A stretch of 19,316 nt of DNA, taken from assembly GCA_001687465.1 (NCBI GenBank), contig LVLI01000524.1:1-19316 (forward strand), given 5' to 3'. Shown piece by piece: positions 8,873 through 18,446 of this stretch (within the stretch, counting starts at the first letter, position 1; every line of letters starts with the position of its first letter). The stretch is from Halocafeteria seosinensis (Eukaryota > Sar > Bigyra > Bicosoecida). The position numbers were made by a program, and so were the translations under genes. The notes beneath the pieces are model-generated. The model worked only from the letters and a program-made list of their open reading frames with translations, had not been told where the DNA came from and did no database searches.

Positions 8873-10833
8873 ATGAGACTCGTAAAGAGTGTTCTCTTCC
8901 TTTCTGCCGCCATAGTGAGTGCGTCCGTGTCTTCAGCAAATGCTAAAGAGACTGGATCTCTCCACCCTGGGATTGGACTCCGCAAGGGGAGATTCAACGG
9001 ACCTTTTGAACAAGAAGCTCAGCAGCAGCAGGCTGCAGGTATAAATGATAATGTAAGCAAGCACGGTCACGAACATCCAATCTGCACGTGAATTCACTTT
9101 TGGACTGGTGCGTACAACGATGCGATATGCCTTTGCAGGTGACGGCCTTCCGAACAGCACTTACTCAAGGTGGATTTGATTGGATCACTGACACGGCTAA
9201 GAAAGCCATTGACAAATATTTCACAACAATCTCCATTCCCAAGCTAACATTCGAGAAAGATGAGGTGAAAGGGAAAGTGTACGACATTTCATGCGACAAG
9301 ATCTCTGTCGGAAATGTTGGCCTGAGTGTAGACGACAAGCTCAATGGTAAAGTTTCAGGATTTCAGGTAGGTTGTATCACTGCTCTCGTATATGATGGTT
9401 TTTGCGGATTCGACGATTGTGTTGTTCGATGCAATACAGTTCCACTGCAATGCCAAATGGGAATTGAAGCTTGAGATATGGCCGCATCCTCATAAACATG
9501 GGTCCGCAGACGCGTCGACTTCTAACGCTGGTGCAACCTTGGCTGTCGGAGTGAGTCATGACAACAGTGGACACGCAACAGTGAACCCTGACAGTGTAGA
9601 CGTGAACGTGGGTGATCTCGATGTTCATATACATGGCGGCGTGATCGGAGACATCCTGGATTTCTTCAAGAACATATTCAAGCACTGGATTGAGAAGCAC
9701 ATTGAGGAAGCAGTAGAGAAGGCTCTGAAGAAGGTTATTGACGACAAAGCCAATCATGCGCTTCAGAGAATTCCGGTTGTGATTAATCCAATCACTGATC
9801 CTCCCTACAATGTATCAACCGTCAAGATGGGAATTACTTCAGTCCCCCATGTTTCCTCAGAGTTTATCGGAGCTGGGCTGCAAGGGTACTTTGTGGATTC
9901 TCAGAATCCGTCGAAACTACCGCCGTTCACCCATCCCTCTTTGTGAGTAGATTGCACATGCAGATAAAACTACGAAACAATTACCAAATGAACTGTGTTT
10001 TCGGTTTTTTGCGCGTGTACTACAGGCCAAACTATGAGAAATCGACCGCGAATCAGTCGTATCTCCAGCTGCTGATTTCCGGGTACACTGTGGAAAGCTT
10101 CTTTTGGGTGTTTCAATCTCGGGGTTTGCTTGAAAAGACCGTTACTCCGAGCAACGTACCTCCTGGCTTCCCGTTAAAACTGAATACTCAGGATCCCGTG
10201 TGGAAGGCCGTTGCTCCGAAAATGCCCTCGGTCTATCCCAAAGATGACGTTCACATTGTGTTTGAAATCCAGAGTGGAACGAAAGTGCAGTCCTCGGAAA
10301 ATGATGACTCCTTTTCCGTGAACATGCCCATCGCTATGGACATACAGGCCATGACTTCAGATGGTGCGAAGAGTGCATTCATTCTGGGATGCCCGATGAA
10401 ATCCGCTTTGAAAGTATCAGTGAAGGAGAGGAAGAACGATACTTCCAAGCAGACTTCTCAAGTGATTGCAGGGCATATGGAATACTTATCCTGTGAATTG
10501 CAACTTGAAAACTCCACAGTTGGGAAGGTTCACTATTCTGATCTAAAGAAGGGAATTGACTTCGCTATCGAACACTTGGTGATGCCAATCTTGAACAATG
10601 TCTTACGGGTAGGGTTCCCCATCCCAAGTGGGGACTTTGTCACTCTAAAAAACACGTCGGTGAAGTTTGGTGATGACTATGCGGCTATCGGGTCGGAGAT
10701 TTCAGTGAATCTGACAAAGATATTGGGTGATGCTCCCCCTGTGTATTCCAACTACTTGACTAGCGAAGAACTGACTCGAATCGATACGGAATTCAGAGAA
10801 GAGAACAATCTCCCTCGCACTGCCTCGTGGTAA
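8873..10833 (+). CDS. Secreted BPI/LBP/CETP-family lipid-binding protein
   Basis: My model has four exons: 8873-9052, 9139-9366, 9440-9942 and 10026-10833, with introns of 86, 73 and 83 bp, giving 572 residues. Residues 1-24 are a clear signal peptide ending ASVSSANA. The N-terminal lipid-binding domain starts with VTAFRTALTQGGFDWITDTA, then IPKLTFEKDEVKGKVYDISC and an amphipathic helical part (FFKNIFKHWIEKHIEEAVEK). The third junction restores HPSLPNYEKSTANQSYLQLL followed by ISGYTVESFFWVFQSRG, the start of the second barrel in this family (like the ISDY..N region of BPI). Family members bind lipopolysaccharide or other lipids in a boomerang-shaped double barrel. In a protist the role could be defence against bacteria or extracellular lipid binding; I cannot choose. 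The length exceeds human BPI (487), partly from a QQQQ/His-rich N-terminal linker. Confidence 0.88.
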
Positions 10834-11650
10834 CTGTGTTTCGGGGAGACTCTCCAAACAAGAAATAACCACATTTTCAGTTGCCAACTTGCTACTACAG
10901 TATCGTTGCGATCCCAACACGCTAATTCCACCCTATACACCATGGATCCCCGAAGGCGTTTCAGTGAATGCGATAGCCGAAGTGATATACGAAATTGGTA
11001 TTGTATGACGTGGTAACCACTTCATCTAATGCGAGTTATTCTATTCGAAATTGACGCAACAAATTTACTCTGTTTCTGAACGCTCTGGCGGTTCCACTAA
11101 TTCCAATGTGGTATATCTAGCTGTACTTACATGTATTAGAAAAAGTATGAGGTGTGCCTCTGGTCAAATGTGGTATATTTTTGCCACCGGCACTTAACTT
11201 AAGCTATGCATTACCACAGAAACCTCGAATCAAGCGCAAAGTGGCGCTTTTCGCTCTGAATTCTGATCTTAGACGATGCGAATACCCCGCTCCGTCTCTC
11301 AACAAAATTTTTCTCTGGCATAGATCGGACGGATGCTTGTATCAGATGCAGATTCTTGACCCGTGGATCTCATGGACCATGTTCCAAACCACAGACAGAG
11401 CAACTGTTGTACGCAAATAACTAGTTGCACGTGGGTATGCTTGACGCGTTGAGCGCTCGAACCTTCGCAGCTTATACATACTCATCAAAGAATTGTCCCC
11501 TCTGTATCGCTTACTAAATGCTTCGCGTGGCTTACTAAAGGAGTGAGCGGCTGTCTGCTTCACATTTGGCGATGTGCACCCCCAGCGTCAATTTTTTGGA
11601 GATTATATTCATTGCGCTTATTAGTTGATGAATATATCCCTGGGTGTAGA

Positions 11651-11670
11651 TATATATAAATATATATTTT
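11651..11670 (+). promoter_or_regulatory. AT-rich TATA-like patch
   Basis: The run TATATATAAATATATATTTT includes TATAAATA at 11655-11662, about 175 bp before the KDEL receptor start codon. It could be a core promoter element. In an AT-rich patch this is weak evidence. Confidence 0.3.
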
Positions 11671-11673
11671 ATC

Positions 11674-11681
<8 letters not shown>

Positions 11682-11711
<30 letters not shown>
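11682..11711. repeat. (GT)15 microsatellite
   Basis: An uninterrupted GT dinucleotide run lies about 125 bp upstream of the KDEL receptor start codon. Confidence 0.95.
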
Positions 11712-11713
<2 letters not shown>

Positions 11714-11836
11714 AGTACTGTGAATGGACGAGTGAAAGAACGAAATCAATCGACGTCTGATTTGATCTGAAATCGGCTGGTGGATCGTCGCTATTAACCT
11801 TGTCTTTAGAGCCATTATACACCTCACACAGGCGTC

Positions 11837-12638
11837 ATGACGGGCACAGGGAGTGGTCCGACTGTGCACTTGAATTTCTTCCGGTTGCTGGGCGATTTCA
11901 GCCATCTGGCGAGTTTCCTGATCCTGTTTTTACGGCTGCACAAAACGAAAAATGCCAATGGGATTTCGTTAAAAACCCAGGAATTGTACTTTTTGGTCTT
12001 TGTCACGCGGTATTTGGACCTCTTTCTGCTCCCGTGGCACGTGCACAGCGTCTACAACACCATCTTCAAACTCTTCTACCTCATCGCCTCGGGGTACATT
12101 GTGTATATGTTACGGTATGTGGAACCGTATCGATCAACATATTCCAAGGAATCAGATACCTTTTATCACGTGCAACTCGGGATCCTGCCCTGTTTCGTAC
12201 TCGCTCTCGTGTTCAATGAAGCAAAGTGGTCCCTGGGACTCTTGCACTTCCTCTTTGAAATCTGCTGGGCCTTCAGTATCTACCTGGAAGCGATCGCGAT
12301 CTTTCCGCAACTCGTGCTACTGACACGGGAAGGTGAAATTGAGAATATCACGTCGCATTATATTGCTACACTAGGAGCTTATCGGGCATTTTACTTGTTG
12401 AATTGGATCTATCGGTTTTTCACGGAAACGCACTACAGAGCCTGGATTCCCTGGATTGCAGGAATTGTTCAAACAGGACTCTACGCAGACTTCTTTTACC
12501 ACTATGTTAAGAGGTAAGTGAGCGTGTGTTATTTATTGTATTTCCACCTCTTTCCCTTTTATTCTGATAGTATTCACTGAAATGCACCTTTTCCTTGAAT
12601 GATACAGCTTGAGAGAAGGTGCTCCGTTAGGACTTTAA
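11837..12638 (+). CDS. ERD2: ER lumen protein-retaining (KDEL/HDEL) receptor
   Basis: Two exons, 11837-12513 and 12608-12638, are joined over a 94-bp intron (GTAAGT..ATACAG), giving 235 residues. The receptor retrieves escaped ER-resident proteins carrying C-terminal KDEL-like signals from the Golgi to the ER in COPI vesicles. Family landmarks are plain: FRLLGDFSHLASF, GISLKTQELYFLVFVTRYLD, YEVP-region equivalent VEPYRSTYSKESDTF, and YADFFYHYVKS. Seven hydrophobic segments are visible. Reading through the donor would end the protein at KR; splicing instead gives KSLREGAPLGL, which restores the family's Lys-Ser in the cytosolic tail, so I prefer the spliced form. The N-terminus has about 12 extra residues (MTGTGSGPTVHL) before the usual start, and the length is a little above the typical 212. 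Confidence 0.95.
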
Positions 12639-13257
12639 GGCGCCACGAGACACCGACGGTTATACATATGAGCTGGAACGACTGATGATCTGTATTTCTG
12701 GTGCTTTGAGCTGAAGAAATGGCTTCTTAAGGACATATAAACGGTGCCTGTTAGAGTTGCTAGTCAAATGGGCACTAGGTCCATTTCTTTTTGGTAGTTT
12801 CGTTGTTGTCATGCAGTGATTTCACGACATTCTCGATATCCTGATTGGAACACACTGCGAGATTGGCAACTGTAGGTGTCGTCTTTCGGCAATAGAATAT
12901 CAACTCCGTGCCCTGTTGCTTAGGTTACACATTGTGTGGTACCCGTGTCGGTTGCTGCCCATAGACACCTTTTTTAAGCGGCTCCAACTAGATAAGATGA
13001 CACTCGACTATTAACTGCGGCAATGGGAGCACTCAAAACATTGAAATACGGTGTAGTGTTTATTTACCTCTCGAAATGGGGACGTCTTCCCCGAGTGAGC
13101 GGATTTGTGGACTTCATCTAGCAAGCTATTGTACGGCGATGCCTCTAACGGACCCTATAACGACGAACTAAGTTGATAGGGTTTCTTCAGTCCGTAGGCA
13201 TAGCTAAAATAGGCTGTGAGAAGAGTCCCAAAAGAAGGTGCTATCCGTAAAGAATGC
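12639..13257. other. Region between convergent KDEL receptor and protease genes
   Basis: It should contain the 3' UTRs of both convergent genes. The only coding-like segment is the possible minus-strand terminal exon at 12775-12912. I saw nothing else. Confidence 0.45.
12775..12912 (-). CDS. Possible terminal exon of an unidentified small gene
   Basis: Right after an AG acceptor (AAGCAACAG at 12921-12913 on the minus strand), the frame reads GTELIFYCRKTTPTVANLAV, CSNQDIENVVKSLHDNNETT, KKKWT and a TAG: 45 residues with protein-like composition and codon use and a helical end. A possible preceding exon ends at 13068 (..LLDEVHKSAHSGKTSPFRE, donor GTAAAT), which would give a 155-bp intron in matching phase, but that exon lacks an ATG and meets a TAG at 13157. 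I do not recognise a family. It could be a real 3' exon of a small gene squeezed between the convergent neighbours, or chance. Confidence 0.3.
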   Translation of the reverse strand, partial: GTELIFYCRKTTPTVANLAVCSNQDIENVVKSLHDNNETTKKKWT

Positions 13258-14636
13258 TTACTGAGTTGGGTAAGAGGGCTGGTCCAACACACCGCACTGT
13301 CCGTGGGGATGGTAGCTGCTGCCACGAGCGAGCAATACGTAGCCGTCCATACCCCAAGAAGATCCCCAAGAGTTCTTGACTTTCCAGTAATCCTTGCCAC
13401 TGTCGGTGCCGTAGCCTACGACGAGAACACCGTGGTCCAAGTTGTGGCCGCACTTTCCAGTGAGGACACCACCGCTGTAGAATTGGAAGCTGTATTGGTC
13501 AGCTTCGATGGCAACAGAGACCGGCTGCTGAGCAACAGCGCTCATCATAGCGTTTTCGTTCTGCTTCGGCACATCAGTGTAGTCGGAGATTTGAACCACC
13601 TTGCTGCAGCTGGAAGCTTTGCAGCTTTGTTGTTTGCCTTGGTAGGGATACGCGGATTCGCTGCAGAGACCGCCTTTGTCGATGATGTATTTGAAGGCGT
13701 TATCCATTAATCCACCATTGCAGCCCTGGTTACCATAGCTGCCAGAGCAGTCCACGAGCTGCTGCTCGGAGAGACTGACGAGGTTTCCGTTGTTGATGTA
13801 GTTGATTCCTTCAACGCTGCCGGTGGTCGAGAAAGCCCAGCAAGAACCACACTGTCCCTGGTTCTTGACGTTGGTTACGGCCCCCTTAGTGGTCCAGTCA
13901 ACGGAAGAGGGAAGATCAGAGGGATTAGTCATCAAGTGCTCGACAGCAACGGGGTTGACGCGCTTGGAAGGTCCCTTCCAGCCGCCAATGTAGCGAGCTC
14001 CGAATTCGTCCGGGGTCAAGTGCGTAAACTGGTTGACGGACATGGTCCAGTCATGGTTGTTCAGGTTGTTGTCGTTGATTCTACGGACGTTAGTGGTGAA
14101 GATAGCTCGGCTGCATAGAAGGAAAGGAAAAGACATAAAACAATGTTAGACACATGCCCCAATGTTCTTTCTTCGAAGTTCCCATGCGAGCAGGTTTAGC
14201 GCGCGGAGAGGGGATCCCGCAGAAGGACAAGTCGCATGCAGTTCTCAGGCTTTTGTTCGAACATTTCACGTCGTCCTCAGCATTGAGTACACCCACCCTT
14301 TGGAACTGTACCTCATTGACATCTTAGGATGCAACATAATCATCCTAAAATGAGCTCGGTTGAACCTGTAGAACTCCGTTTGTTCTGCGGCCCGGTTCCA
14401 TTAAGTTGTTCTTTCCCTCTGTGTTCCCCTTGCGGGACTTGCTACTTCCTTTTTGTCCCTTTGGGATCCCCTTCACCGGGAACACTGCACTTCCTCGCCC
14501 AGACCACTTACCGCAAGCTCTCTTCTTCAGGGGAGCTGAAGCGAACGCCATATTGATACTTGTAGGTCTCGAATTCATCAGCAGATGCCATGGCGGCGAC
14601 CATGGCCGTGGCGAGAACCGCGGCAAAAGTGCGCAT
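13258..14636 (-). CDS. Cathepsin L-like papain-family cysteine protease, secreted/lysosomal
   Basis: Two exons, 14636-14512 and 14110-13258, are joined over a 401-bp intron (GTAAGT..ATGCAG), giving 325 residues. Residues 1-19 form a signal peptide (ending AAMASA). The I29 inhibitory propeptide follows ([18 protein letters not shown], then [20 protein letters not shown]). The mature enzyme should start near [13 protein letters not shown] (residue 108 on). The active site is complete: the oxyanion Gln in [11 protein letters not shown] with catalytic Cys132, His268 in [11 protein letters not shown], and Asn288 in [23 protein letters not shown] is typical of the cathepsin L group. There is no granulin or other C-terminal extension. 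It acts in acidic vacuoles/lysosomes or after secretion. The length is usual for the family. Confidence 0.95.
14111..14511 (-). other. 401-bp intron in the cathepsin-like gene
   Basis: This is several times longer than the other introns in the window (mostly 54-134 bp). Its ends are GTAAGT and a pyrimidine-rich tract before ATGCAG. Frames inside it on either strand (up to 93 codons) show no domain character. I found no internal exon that would keep the propeptide in frame. Confidence 0.7.
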
Positions 14637-15244
14637 TTTTCTCTTGGTTATGTGTTATGTTAGTGGGACGATACTCGGACTTCAGGGTGGCAATTAATCA
14701 ACCCAATCGCATTCAATAATCTAACAATGCGAGCGCGCCAAAACGAGGTGTGAAAATCGTGCGGAAACACGATTCCGCAGACAAGTGATCAGAAGATCCC
14801 AGGATTCCACAGGAATGCTGGCTCCACATTAACATATGTGAGGTGTTTATGGCTTTCCCGAGGGAAAAGGAGACGTCGGGAAGTAGTCATTGGGAGCGTG
14901 CATCGGGGATCCGGAGTCTGGAGAGCGATACGCGGAGATACGGAAGCGACCGCATTTCAATGGAGTGCGAGGACAGCCGCAGGTATTGGATGCATGGGTC
15001 AAGTCCTCCTCGTTGTCATTTTCTCTCCTTTGGTTTGCACTCTGGGCTGTTATGAATCACCTAGAGCAGTAAGGTTTCCACTTCTCCCATGGAGGCCGGT
15101 CAATCACCCAGGTGGAATTCTCTCTGTGTGAGGACAAGCATCTCATTTTCTTCCATTGAATATGGTCTTCTTTTCTCTGAAGGAATACTGGGCTAATCCT
15201 CATTCTGTATTAGATGAGTGCGTATACACTCTCTTCCTTGTCAC
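14637..15244. other. Gap between protease start and ornithine decarboxylase stop
   Basis: Both flanking genes are on the minus strand, so this should hold the protease promoter next to 14637 and the decarboxylase 3' UTR near 15244. A short inverted repeat (ATCGTG CGGAAA CACGAT, about 14756-14773) is the only structure noted. No gene is supported. Confidence 0.5.
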
Positions 15245-17075
15245 CTACGGGTTGTAGTCCCACTCGCACGAAGCGTCGATGTGCAGAGTTTCCGGAAGCT
15301 GGAAACCATTGAAGGGACAGGCTCCGGAGGCACTGTATGCCCCCATATCCTCAAATAGCAGCCAGTCTCCTACGTCTATATCCGGCAAAAAACTATCTGG
15401 CATGACGACATCCGTGCCGCAGCATGTTGGACCATACACCTCGGACCGATAAACAGATGCACCTGTTCTCCGCACGTAGTGCTCCGCTCTCTCGACGGGA
15501 GTGGCTGGGAAATCAGTTCTTTCTTGTTCATCGACATTTTCGGTTGAATGCGCATGACCATTTGTATTTTCGCCATTAGCTGCAGGATGTATCTCTTCGG
15601 GAAGAGTGGCTGGTTCCTTCGTGTCGCGCTGCTGAAGGCTGTTGTTGAGAACTGGCATGAGACCAGACAAATGTTTCTCAAGCTCTGCGATGGGGTGGTG
15701 TAGCCATGATGCTTTCAGAGCAACAGGAGCTACTAGGGCACGATCATCGACAATGTTGAAGCTTCCATAGGTGCCGTCATTGATGTAGTATTTCTTCCGA
15801 TCCACCTCAGATTTCTCTCGCTTACCGATGACGTTGACGCAGAGTGTGCAGGCTCCTTCCACAAAGTATCTGCCTGGTTCTGCTATGATAGACAGCTCGT
15901 TATGATTGGTTAAATGCTGAATATCATCTCTGTAGAAAAACAAGTATTGAAAAGCTCGACATGAGAGACTTCGCTTCACTTACGCTGGGAAGTACTGCTC
16001 CAAACCTTCGTTGATACCCTGGGCGATTTCAGCAAATGTAGCTTCGTTGTTAGGAACTCCAGCTCCCCAATCAACTTGATCATGTCCACCAATTTTCCTG
16101 TCCACTCCAGGGAACCCTCCTCCAATATCAAGCATGTACATGGGGAGTCCTATTGAGTGCGAAGCGTCAAAGACGAACCGCGCACGTTCCAATGCTTGTT
16201 TATAAGTGCTCACATCCCAACACCCACTTCCAACATGGTAGCTGCATCCGAAAATCTCGCATTGAAGTATTGTCATGAATTGACCCAATTCCAAGGGACT
16301 GTGCTTACCTTACTCCAATGATTCTCACTCCGAGTTCTTTGGCTTTGCGCAGAATTCCCGGGACACTGTGAATCTGAGCTCCGAATTTGCCCGATAAGCG
16401 ATGCAAGCTCTTGGCATCGTCCACCGCTAATCGCACCAACACCTGCACCGTCATCTACAGTCAGCGAGAGGCTCTGTGAAGTGCTACGAGGAGGGTAAAG
16501 TACCTTGCATTCCGGGTGGAATCGAGCCAGTTTCTCGACTTCCGGCTCGTTGTCGACGACTGTCAGATTCACTTGACGCTCTCGCGCCGCTTGTAGTTCA
16601 CTCGTCTGTTTTACTGGATTCGCATACACTATCTTCTCGGAGGGGATCCCACATTGACGAGCTTGCTCGATCTCTGCTAGACTAGCGCAATCAAACGAAG
16701 CTCCTAAAGAATTCAAAGTTTCCAAGATTCTTGGATCCGGATTGCATTTGCAAGCTGCGTATCCACAATACCACGTAGACTCAATTCGTGAGGAAGCACA
16801 GGACAGTCGGACGTACCGTACGCGGGTTGCACACGAGGGAGCAAACGCTTCCATTGCTCGTATTTCAGCCGAAGCCATCGTAAATCGCAAACGTAGAAGG
16901 GAATCTGGGATTCCATGCGGTCCCGTAGAGCTTCTCGAAGAACCCGTAATAGCATTGAGCTCCTCGTAATGCGAAGGAGGCGTTGTCGACTGGCATTATC
17001 ATCGTCATTAAGGGACTGGGGTTGCGCACCAGAGCGCTGTTTTGCGTCAGTATGCGTCGTAGTACCAGCGTTCAT
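15245..17075 (-). CDS. ODC: Ornithine decarboxylase (PLP fold III)
   Basis: The model joins 17075-16817, 16754-16504, 16442-16309, 16241-15984 and 15929-15245, with introns of 62, 61, 67 and 54 bp, giving 528 residues. The enzyme turns ornithine into putrescine, the first step of polyamine synthesis, and works as a head-to-tail dimer. The first junction restores the cofactor site QPAYACKCNPDP with PLP lysine Lys89. The third and fourth restore GVSYHVGSGC (His217) and YFPADDIQHL. Other landmarks are DIGGGFPG, AEPGRYFVEG (Glu318), YINDGTYGSFN, and GPTCCGTD with catalytic Cys470, then VGDWLLFEDMGAYSASGACP. The protein exceeds the usual 420-460 because of about 90 extra residues (roughly 370-460: Gln, Asn, Glu and Thr-rich) just before the catalytic cysteine. 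No PEST-like C-terminal degradation tail is seen. Arginine or diaminopimelate decarboxylase is less likely given the GPTC..D motif. Confidence 0.92.
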
Positions 17076-17405
17076 CTTCGTGGTATACCGTGGTTTGGAG
17101 TTTTCGATTCCTCGAACCTAACGGAAGCAATAAACCGAGCTAAACAACCCAAGTACCGTATGCGTTCTGGCTATAGAAAGGGAAAAAGTACCGACTGAAC
17201 TGTATGGAATTTATCAAACCAACTATGTCCTACCGGTCCTACTGCGTATGGTACTTCTGAGACTCTGAGTCAACGAGTGGAATCGAACTTTACTTCAGCG
17301 ACTTCACTTAAATGCTGAACGGTATTGAAAACATGTGGCATTACTTTGCACCATATATATTGAAAGCTTTCGCTGTGGAAGCCGGGTGACTGCTCCTTTG
17401 TGCCA
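17076..17405. other. Short gap upstream of ornithine decarboxylase
   Basis: It presumably holds the decarboxylase promoter (near 17076) and the 3' end region of the GLUG-like gene. A TATATAT patch lies at about 17353-17360. No gene is supported. Confidence 0.4.
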
Positions 17406-18403
17406 CTAGCAACTGCGTATCTTTATCCTGACGGTTCGCTTTGCTGGCTGCACAGGCAGTACCCTCACCTTACTCTGAGACAGAACAGGAGACGAGGCCT
17501 CTGCAGATAGAGAGCGCGAAAGAGCCTCAGTACTTCTTGGTGATGACGAGAAACTGCTCGCTGGAGAGCCACGAGGTGATGGTGATGGTGTCATCCCAAC
17601 GGGAACCCGCTGAAACAATAGAGTTGGTAGATTGCCGCTATCCTTGTCACCAGGAAGCCATACAGCCTCTGACCACCTTGCAGACCTATCAGTTTCGTAA
17701 AGCTTACCTCTTATGTTTCCCAGATCTCCAGAATTCCCCGACTGATTCGATAGTTTTTGGAACCCATCACCAACCAACGAGTCGGGAAATGTCTCCGGTT
17801 CGTTGTATACCGAATATTTCACTTGGATGATTCCACTTGCGGTACCATGTATGGTTCCTATTATGCCACCGGCGTGTGTACCCGTCACAGAGCCGGATGC
17901 ATATGTCCTCTCAATGTATACGTGGCCAGTGGCGTCGCCTGACCATCCTCCAGCAGTTGCTCCGCATATACCCCCTGCTTCTGCTTGCTGAATGTCTCCC
18001 CTCGTGTAGCAATCCTGGATGTGCACTTCTCCCCTCTTTACTGCAGCATCATTTCCAATTATCCCACCTCCCCGATACCCGGAGATCTCCCCAGTGCTGT
18101 AGCATTCTTCAGAACCTCTGCCTTTGGCGAAGAATAAACCCACCGTTCGACGTAAGCGTTCCGTGCCGAGTGTGGACGTTCCGGACCATTGACACGGCTG
18201 TCTATCTCAAACAATCCCGGAAATTCAATCAAGTCCTCAAAGTCAATAATGTTATCATGCCCACCGTCAAAGGTATCGTAGGCGTGAAGCGAAATGAAGT
18301 TATCGTTAGTATAACCTGATGTTTTCCACAGCAAAACAGTACAGGTCAACCGAAAAGTCTTCTCGTTATGATTGCAGAGGAAGCAGGGCTCGTTCTCGTC
18401 CAT
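17406..18403 (-). pseudogene. GLUG-like repeat protein, downstream copy, frame-broken
   Basis: An ATG at 18403 opens a frame reading MDENEPCFLC, then YDTFDGGHDNIIDFEDLIEF and PGLFEIDSRVNG. The homologous reading then moves to a second frame (VRNVHTRHGTLTSNGGFILR) and again to a third (ECYSTGEISGYRGGGIIGND onward), which stays open to the stop at 17406. The third part holds GLUG-like units of about 25-35 residues (CYTRGDIQ..AGGICG, TYASGSVTGTHAGGIIG), then a conserved block (IIQVKYSVYNE.., ARWSEAVWLPG) and a Ser/Pro-rich tail. Such repeats form beta-rich adhesin-like stems. Each frame change is one extra base. It may be a decayed gene, a sequence error, or a gene with introns I could not place; the last needs an intron shorter than 30 bp, so I prefer decay or error. 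Confidence 0.6.
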
Positions 18404-18446
18404 TATACTAGTTCTCAAGTCTTTAGATCGCGGTTGCCGACCCTGG

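Larger units (their letters stand above)
10834..11836. other. About 1 kb intergenic region
   Basis: It lies between the BPI/LBP gene and the KDEL receptor gene, both on the plus strand. I found no frame with domain character, although frames of up to 88 codons exist. The 3' half holds an AT-rich patch and a GT microsatellite, described separately, and is the likely promoter of the KDEL receptor gene. Confidence 0.5.

Noticed and set aside
11154-11563. Frames on both strands in the 1-kb gap before the KDEL receptor
   Set aside because: No domain character, no splice partners and no support from context.
13216-13710. Plus-strand frame of 164 codons
   Set aside because: It is antisense to the catalytic half of the cysteine protease and has no recognisable features.
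14345-14626. Minus-strand frame of 93 codons overlapping the first protease exon
   Set aside because: It is a different frame of the exon plus intron; the frame from 14636 gives a signal peptide and propeptide instead.
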